Shown here in pieces: positions 58,051 through 64,000 of a stretch of DNA of 64,000 nucleotides. Position numbers and translations under genes: made by a program. The notes under the pieces were generated by a model. The model searched no databases and was not told the origin of the DNA. It saw nothing but the letters and a program-made list of their open reading frames with translations. Within the stretch, counting starts at the first letter, position 1, and the number at the start of each line of letters is the position of its first letter. The stretch is taken from contig NW_024882999.1 of NCBI RefSeq assembly GCF_019059575.1, positions 88,741 through 152,740 of the forward strand, given 5' to 3'. The DNA comes from Amphibalanus amphitrite. Its lineage: Eukaryota; Arthropoda; Thecostraca; Balanomorpha; Balanidae.

Positions 58051-58945
58051 ATGCTAAGCTGGGACATGGGTGGCAGACTCAGCCCGGCCGCGACCCCAAA
58101 AGCCGCGCTTTGCCAAGTGGTGAGGAGAGTTGTCAAAATAGCGACAAGGAAACGATACCAGTCAATCTGCAAACTGACTCAAACTTTTACCAAGGCAGAT
58201 AATACGAGGTCCCACGATATAATTCACCGCTACCCGCCCTTTAGCTTGGTTTTACTGCCCTTCAAACTGAAAAAAGAAAACGAAACTGACTGGAAAGCAA
58301 CCAGTCCACCACCTTTGGCCTCATGCCAGTGTGTCCACTGGTCGAAGGAAGACATGAGTAAGATGGTCTGGTCGGATGAGTAGCCGTTCGATCTGTATTT
58401 TCCTTAGAACCGTCAAATCGGCCATGTGTGGGCTGCCAGTAGCTCGAACATGCCGGCCCTCGCCGGCGTCAAACATCCGGCCAAGATCCAGATCTGGAGC
58501 ATGTTCAGCTGCTGTGCGATGTTCCAGCTGTACATGGTGTCACAGAAAACCACCATCAGTGACGAGTATTAACGGAGCAACATCCTGGCTAAGAAATGGT
58601 TTGAGGCGCTCAACCAGACAGCACAGGAGGGCTCGGTTTCCTAACGCCCACTGATGCCTGATTCAAGCCACGCTGTCTTTATACGGGCTGGTGCGCCACC
58701 TTGAAGTCCCTCTCCCTAGAATAATGAGAACTGACGCTGAGAGGACCTCTTACCCTTCTGGGCTAACGGGCTTTGGCTTGAAAATAATCCCCATCCCAAT
58801 TTCATCGAGGTCTTATAAGCTACTGTCCAGCAGGAGGTGATTGAGGGGGACACCCGTCACCAGCGAAGCCCAGCTGTGGGCGCAGGTCAAGCCGGTGTCG
58901 CTCCACACCAGTGCCAGTGTGTTGGAGAACCCAGTGGCTGGAATG
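58051..58945 (+). pseudogene. Tc1/mariner-type transposase, dead copy
   Basis: Read on the plus strand, antisense to the YTHDF intron, one frame gives SKMVWSDE, stop, PFDLYFP, stop, NRQIGHVWAASSSN, then VKHPAKIQIWSMFS, stop, RSNILAKKWFEALNQ, stop, RPLMPDSSHAVFIRAGAPP. A shifted frame continues FWANGLWLENNPHPNFIEVL. These match in order the conserved stretches of IS630/Tc1/mariner transposases around the DD-D/E triad. The first Asp survives (WSDE). The second, normally in QDGAP, is Ala in RAGAPP, and the third motif is altered. At least four stops and a frameshift make it inactive. Confidence 0.75.
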
Positions 58946-59110
58946 CTACAGTGCAGTTGTAACTGTGATCTTATGACAGATGGTTATATCATCATTTAAA
59001 AGAAGAAGAAAAAAACTTCAGATCGTCTTGCTTGTTAATTGAAGCATAACGAAAGATGCCCGGATGATTTTGTTACACCCTGCAGGCAAATAAAAACAAA
59101 ACACTCTTAC

Positions 59111-59132
59111 CTGGTGGTTGCTGAGTTTTTCT
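59111..59132 (-). CDS. Ythdf: Candidate 22-nt YTHDF microexon
   Basis: On the minus strand, TTTCTGTGTTCACAG is followed by 22 nt and then CAG|GTAAGAGTG, a consensus donor. Read from a codon boundary it gives RKTQQPP plus one base. The leftover G completes the split first codon (G|GA) of the main exon, so the phases agree. From memory, vertebrate YTHDF proteins have a short basic segment ending KGQ before a GN at this junction, in small exons before one large exon. Transcript evidence is absent. Confidence 0.5.
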
Positions 59133-59462
59133 CTGTGAACACAGAAAGCACATTGGTCTCAGTCACTGTGAAATTCCCTGGGCAAACCTAAATATAATTC
59201 ACACTGAAGTTGTACTACACTCTGATCACAAATAGGCAGCATGTACACATATAAATCGAGGAAAATCCCAATCAAAGTGTTTTCAGGATAGACAAAGATA
59301 GACAAATGATCACTAATAAACCTTATTACACAATATCATTCAAGTTAGTGAACTTATCACTGAACATTAAGATGTCTTTCAAAGCAAATTTACCACAAAA
59401 TGAGTTCAATGAGCCATCAGCTGTGAAGCAAAAATCATTATTCAGCTGCACTTGGATCTTAC

Positions 59463-59597
59463 CTCGCGTTCGATGTCCTCGGACGACGAAGATTCTACGT
59501 CGTCCGGCCAATCCCGCTCAAGGTCAGCGGGGGCTCGGCTGCAGTGATGGAACGTAATTGGCCAGACGACGTAGAATCTTCGTCGTCCAAGAGACAT
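59463..59597 (-). CDS. Possible first coding exon upstream of the microexon
   Basis: An ATG opens 45 codons ending at a consensus donor GAG|GTAAGA, phase 0, which matches the start phase of the microexon 330 bp downstream. The encoded end, WPDDVESSSSEDIERE, is acidic and protein-like. The sequence is also a long inverted repeat (arms about 59464-59512 and 59562-59614), so the first half encodes the antisense of the second. It does not resemble the short N-terminus of known YTHDF proteins. It could be a mobile-element fragment instead. Confidence 0.25.
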
Positions 59598-59625
59598 CGA
59601 ACGCGGGGTTGATCAGGAGTGTCTG

Positions 59626-60789
59626 TTAACCCGCGCCCCACTGGGGGGGGGGGCAGAATCTGCCCCCCTCCCGTTTTTCGCCAATAACGTCTAAACGCGT
59701 TACGCCAGCGACGTCAAACTTTCAGTACCTTATCATACATCAATCTGACACGTTCCCTGAAAATTTGAGCGATATCCGTCGGAAAATGTTTTCAGAAATT
59801 GACGTTTTAGTGACGTCATGTTCGCCATTTTCGCCTCAAAAACGGCAAAATTTCAAACGCCGCTAACATCTTCATTTTTAAAGGAATCAAGACGTAACAA
59901 AAAAGGTTATACGTGATTTTACTTTGTCTACCAAATGGCTATCTTGATTTTTTGAAAATCTTGGATTTTGGCCCAAATTTTTTTCTTCAAAAAAACTGAC
60001 TTTTTTGGGAAAATAATAATAAAATCCGAAATTTTGAGTGTATCGAAAAAAAACGGAATATATGTCAGAGAAGTGGTCTATGTGCACCTACATACCAATT
60101 TTTAGAAGAATCGGTTCAAAAATGTGGGAGTTATTCAACATTTTATGACGTCATGACACACAAAAATTTCGAAAAATGAGATTTTTGGAAGTTCTAGACC
60201 TCGTGCGGAAACAAAAATAGCACCATTCGATTCGCCGTGAAAAACTGCATCAGATAGACACCTTTTTAGGCCTTAACAACCAACTTCAAAATTTGACCTC
60301 ACTTGACCTGACCTCGACCTGAAATTCATCCAGAGGTGGTCCATATCACTTATTGAGTGTGCCTATTAAATTCTGTGAGTAAAATAACCCATAAAACATG
60401 TGTCGCACATGCCCTTTTCTATATTTTGTTTTTGGTGACCTGACCTGACCTTGACCTTGACCTTTGAATGACATTGTATGCAACGAATATTGTCTTGGTA
60501 GTCTAAGAACACGTTTTGGGCAATCAGTCTCAGTCCATTCTTCGGCAACTACGGTGCAAGGCCGATACTGTAGAAACTTGCATTTTGTACCCTTGACCTG
60601 ACCTTGACATGACCTCTGACCTACTTAAGCAAAAAAAATTGGGCTCTCAAGATCCGCCTTGTTGAGAGCTTTCGATTGCCGTTCTCCCCGTCTTTCTACG
60701 ACCATCGGTTCGGAGGTTAGCCATACGCGCCCCCCCCCCCCCCCCAGCAGGGCGCGTATGGCTGAATAGCCCAGCGGGGCGCGGGGTAA
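59626..60789. mobile_element. piggyBac-like MITE (TTAA-flanked)
   Basis: Left end TTAACCCGCGCCCCACTGGG, right end CAGCGGGGCGCGGGGTAA, where the final TTAA reads GTAA. TGACCTGACC clusters are at about 60290-60325 and 60433-60470. No coding capacity. Confidence 0.7.
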
Positions 60790-61195
60790 AGGGACCCTCC
60801 TACCTCCTTAAAAAAAGTTAATGAATTGGAATACAAGTGATGTACCATGGTTCAGAATTCAGAAATAGCAAAAATGATATCAATAAAATTGCACTGAAAA
60901 AAATGATCCACTGGTTACTGAGATATTTGACTTTTACTTTTGTTTGTTTTTTTGGGGCCTCCACTGTAACTTATGAGGTCAGCTGCAAGCAATAATTTGG
61001 TATCTTAAAAGTGAGACAGATGTTGAGCGCAATTGACAGTATGTACCATCAAAGCAAAAATTGTCTCGCCAAGGTTTTAGCATGATATTTAAAAATTCAT
61101 AGATCTACTCTGACATCACAAAGTCACAAAGGGGGTATCTAAATGCATTACCCGATAGCCCCTTAGGATTTGAACACTGCAGATTTTGAAATTAA
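60786..61195. mobile_element. Kolobok-like MITE, truncated
   Basis: Starts AAAGGGACCCTCCTACCTCC directly at the end of the previous MITE. It matches the 31207 and 61685 copies until it is cut by another TTAA element at 61192. Confidence 0.55.
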
Positions 61196-62445
61196 CCAAC
61201 ACCCCACTGGGGTCTGCGTATAACACGCCCTACTGGGGGGGGGGGGGGGGTCTTCATAGCTCCCCCCCCTCCTAACTCCCGAAACTACTGAGCCGATCAT
61301 CAAAATTCAAACGGCGTCTGATAGCCCCGGAAAAACTGTCGAACGAAACCTTATTTCATTGCCCTCGAGGTCACCGATGACGTCACAGCTCAGGTCAAAA
61401 TAAAAATCATCAATGTTTGGCTTGTTCACATTTTGGGCTCTGGCCCCCGTCCTATAAGTCGGATCAGGCTCATTTTTGGTTTACACACTCGTGAACAGAT
61501 GCTTTAGATGCCCTGAGGGTACCAAACTTGTACTTTGATTTCCAGGTCAGGGTCAAGTCATCACAGGTCACGGAAATCTTGTACCGTGCATCGGTCACGT
61601 GAAAGATGCTTTATGGTCCATTTATGCCAGAGTTCGAATTCGATGTCGTTTAAGTCATTTGAGGTCATTTTGAGCTGAATTGAGTTAAAGGGACCCTCCC
61701 ACCTTCAAAAAAGTTAATGAATTGGCATGAAAGTGATGTCCCTTGGTTCAGAAAGAGCGAAAACGAATATCTACCAAATTTCACCGAAAAATATTCACTG
61801 GTTTTCAAGATATTAGGCTTTTACTTTTGTTTACTTTTTGGGATCTCCCTGTTACTAGCGACTTTATTTGGAAGCAATAATTTGGCAGCCTTAAAGTGCG
61901 GCAGACGTTGCGCGCAAAGCAGCGTATACCACCACGTGTTAACGATGGTTTTAGTCTAAGATTTAAAAATCGTTAGATCTCCGCTGACGTCACAAATTCT
62001 AAGGGGGCATACCAATGCATTAGCCCCTTAGAATCCGAAAACTGCAAGTTTGAAATTCCATATCTTCGAATTAAAGCATTTCTCGATGTTGTGAGTGCCC
62101 AAACCGGTATTTGCAGGCCATGGCCACCAATTTGGCTATCTCAACTCAAAACTAATGTTAAGATGGGAGGGTCCCTTTAAGGTCAGGCCACTTTCAGGTA
62201 AAAAGGTCAAATTTTAGTTTAAATTTTGCAACAAAAAAGGTGTATATCGGATGCAGTTTGAGCTCAGGAACACGATGGTGCTGTTTATATTGGTGTACGA
62301 TGTCGAATACGTACTGAAAAAATGATTTGAAAAATTTATAATTGTGAATTTTTTGCTCTAATGCATATAACTTGGCCATTTTTGAAGATATCTGGATAAA
62401 ACTTGCCAGAATAAGTCATAAGCATGCATAGGCGTCGCCAGAGAT
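61192..62445. mobile_element. piggyBac-like MITE, right end unclear
   Basis: Begins TTAACCAACACCCCACTGGG, followed by the usual G/C hairpin and AGGTCA clusters. It is interrupted by the Kolobok-like MITE at 61685-62180. I could not place its right end. A CATAGGCGTCGCCAG motif near 62426 may begin another element. Confidence 0.4.
61685..62180. mobile_element. Kolobok-like TTAA MITE
   Basis: TTAA at 61685-61688 and 62177-62180. Termini AGGGACCCTCCCACC and the inverse with one change. It is closely similar to 31207-31681 but has about 20 extra bases in the middle. Confidence 0.7.
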
Positions 62446-62930
62446 TTTGGTTGAGGGGGGGGGGACAAAATCAACTTTTGTGTTAAATCTTGCCTTTCCT
62501 CAGTCGTTACTCACTTGTTTTACATACATATCATTCGACGCGCAATGGTGCGAGGAATCCGATGATGACAGTCTTCCTTCTAGCTATGACATGTATTTTT
62601 TTTTTTACAAAAAAAAAATCGAAATTTTGAAATTTATGGACAAAAACGACTGGTAGAATTACAGTGGCTGCAATTGCCGACACACTGCAGAGGGCCCCTG
62701 TGCAGACGCTCGTCGCTCTTGATCATCACCATAAAAAAATGAAAAACGCTCCATTTAATAGGATCACCCTGCTAAAACCTCCATTCACGCATGCATGCAG
62801 AGGTTTTACGTGAAATTCATAGGGCTTATCCCAGCCGCCGATTGTAGCAAAGTTGGGCATTCGGCGAGAGTGAATGTTGGAAGTGTGAATCGGAAGTAAT
62901 CCATCTTTGCTCCAGTGAGAGGAAGTGTTT
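62446..62930. other. Unassigned, G- and T-run containing
   Basis: No gene recognised. Possible repeat remnants. Confidence 0.3.
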
Positions 62931-63308
62931 TGTTCACTCGAGTGTGAACAAAAAGTTTCTCAATTTTCGTGTGAAGGGAAGCGCTGCAAACGCGATCAAA
63001 AAATGTTTAACGGAACCAAAAGCTACGCACGGCATAGCGACAAGGGATCCCTTAGAGATATAATTGGAACTTCCAGGCCATTTCAGGCCACTCAGGGTCA
63101 GTGTGGACTCTCAGAAGCCTGCTTAGGATCCCGGAGATCGGCGTGGATCACCCCAAATATTTACGTGTATGTGGTGTTTTAGGGCTTACCGAGCCCAAGG
63201 TGGGGCCCTCAGAAGCCGGTGTGGGCGGCGGGCGCTAAGAGACTAGGCCTAGGATGAGCCTGAAGCCCTCACATAACAGTGTGAGCCCTCGGGGTCTGTA
63301 TCGAATCC
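62931..63308 (+). repeat. GGCCCTCAGAAGCCGGTGTG-type minisatellite
   Basis: Degenerate units like those inside the 23.9-29.0 kb hAT-like element (CAGAAGCCGGTGTGGG, GAGCCCTC). Probably part of another copy of that family, but no end was found. Confidence 0.45.
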
Positions 63309-64000
63309 TTAACCCTATTCCGGCGGGCTCTGAAAGGTTCGATTCTGGGCGGGGGGGCCTTTTCGGCCCCCCTTAAGATCTCAAAAACTACACATCGCAG
63401 AGACAAACGGCAAACGGCGTTTGGTAGGTCGTTTAAAGATCTACAACTTTTACATAACACATTTTCAGGTCAGGTCAATATTGAGGTCACCAGAGGACTC
63501 ATCAACGATAAATGTTTTGGAATTAGTTACCTATATAACTTTTAAACTAAGAAACATAGAGACTTAAAATTAATACATTTTTGGTTGCTCTCGTCGAGGC
63601 GATGCGAAATAAGTATGCGATGACCTTCGCAGGTCAATTTGAAATTTGACCGGAGGTCAAGGTCAGGTCATTCATCAATGAGGTTGTGGGGTATGGTCAT
63701 GCTGCATACCAAACGACGCGCCTTCACCAGGCGAGCAGTGTGGTACCACTTAAAAGTCTTTAGCACCATCATGTCGTGATTTATTGACAGAAAAACGATT
63801 TATGATGTCACATGACCTCAGATGACCTTTTCCGGTGCCCCTGTCAATTAATGGCACCAGGATCATCACCGATGAGTTAATCTTCCATAATACTGAAAGA
63901 ATTGGATGGTTTTGACTCGTTTACACGAAGCAGGAGGCGTTTCAATATTTTCCCATAGGCTTGCAATGTAAAGATCACGAGTCTGGCCTGACTCAGGTCA
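63309..64000. mobile_element. piggyBac-like MITE running off the window
   Basis: Begins TTAACCCTATTCCGGCGGGC at 63309. The body matches, in reverse complement, the left part of the 18556-21005 MITE (GTCGTGATTTATTGACAG, CACATGACCTCAGATGACC). The right end lies beyond position 64000. Confidence 0.6.

Overview
The window looks like intron-rich, repeat-laden animal DNA, most likely arthropod and perhaps a crustacean. The supporting signs are spliced genes with canonical GT/AG borders, a YTH-domain m6A reader of the animal YTHDF type, a secreted C-type lectin, and many target-site-duplicated transposons. Species cannot be fixed from the sequence. I see no bacterial gene organisation, rRNA or intact tRNA gene. 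Most of the 64 kb is mobile or tandemly repeated DNA, and most long open frames here are repeat artefacts or antisense shadows.

Layout. 1-8 kb: a TTAA-flanked MITE (351-1488), two short inverted-repeat elements (1733-2026, 2454-2743) and a 3 kb inverted-repeat transposon (4813-7849) holding one possible minus-strand exon. 8.3-15.7 kb: two copies of an element whose ends are built from ACGTCGG repeats and which carry a tRNA-like module. They lie beside a 153-bp tandem repeat that runs forward on one side and inverted on the other. 16.0-16.2 kb: a signal-peptide exon (+), disrupted just after its splice donor by a fold-back insertion. 17-32 kb: nested transposons, including a 5.1 kb hAT-like element (8-bp TSD) filled with minisatellites, a MULE-like element (10-bp TSD) and TTAA MITEs. 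32.2-33.4 kb: two more plus-strand exons giving a Cys-rich module and a complete C-type lectin domain. These may belong to the same gene as the exon at 16 kb, since all junctions are phase 0. 35-41 kb: further inverted-repeat elements and a long (AG)n tract.

42.1-54.3 kb holds the most striking object. It is an LTR retrotransposon (42757-53809) with two almost identical 4.73 kb LTRs, a 4-bp TAGG target duplication and a Lys-tRNA-like primer site. Its internal region is only 1.6 kb and shows no gag or pol. It is inserted in a TTAA MITE that also holds a hAT MITE. I interpret it as a very young LARD-type non-autonomous element with giant LTRs.

55.9-59.6 kb (minus strand) is the YTHDF gene. One large exon carries the low-complexity region and the YTH domain. 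A 22-nt microexon and a possible first exon lie upstream, and a dead Tc1/mariner transposase copy sits antisense in the intron. 59.6-64 kb returns to stacked TTAA elements.

A theme crossing the window is the AGGTCA (TGACCT) hexamer. It recurs in dense, regularly spaced clusters inside several apparently unrelated repeat families, in spacings resembling nuclear-receptor response elements.
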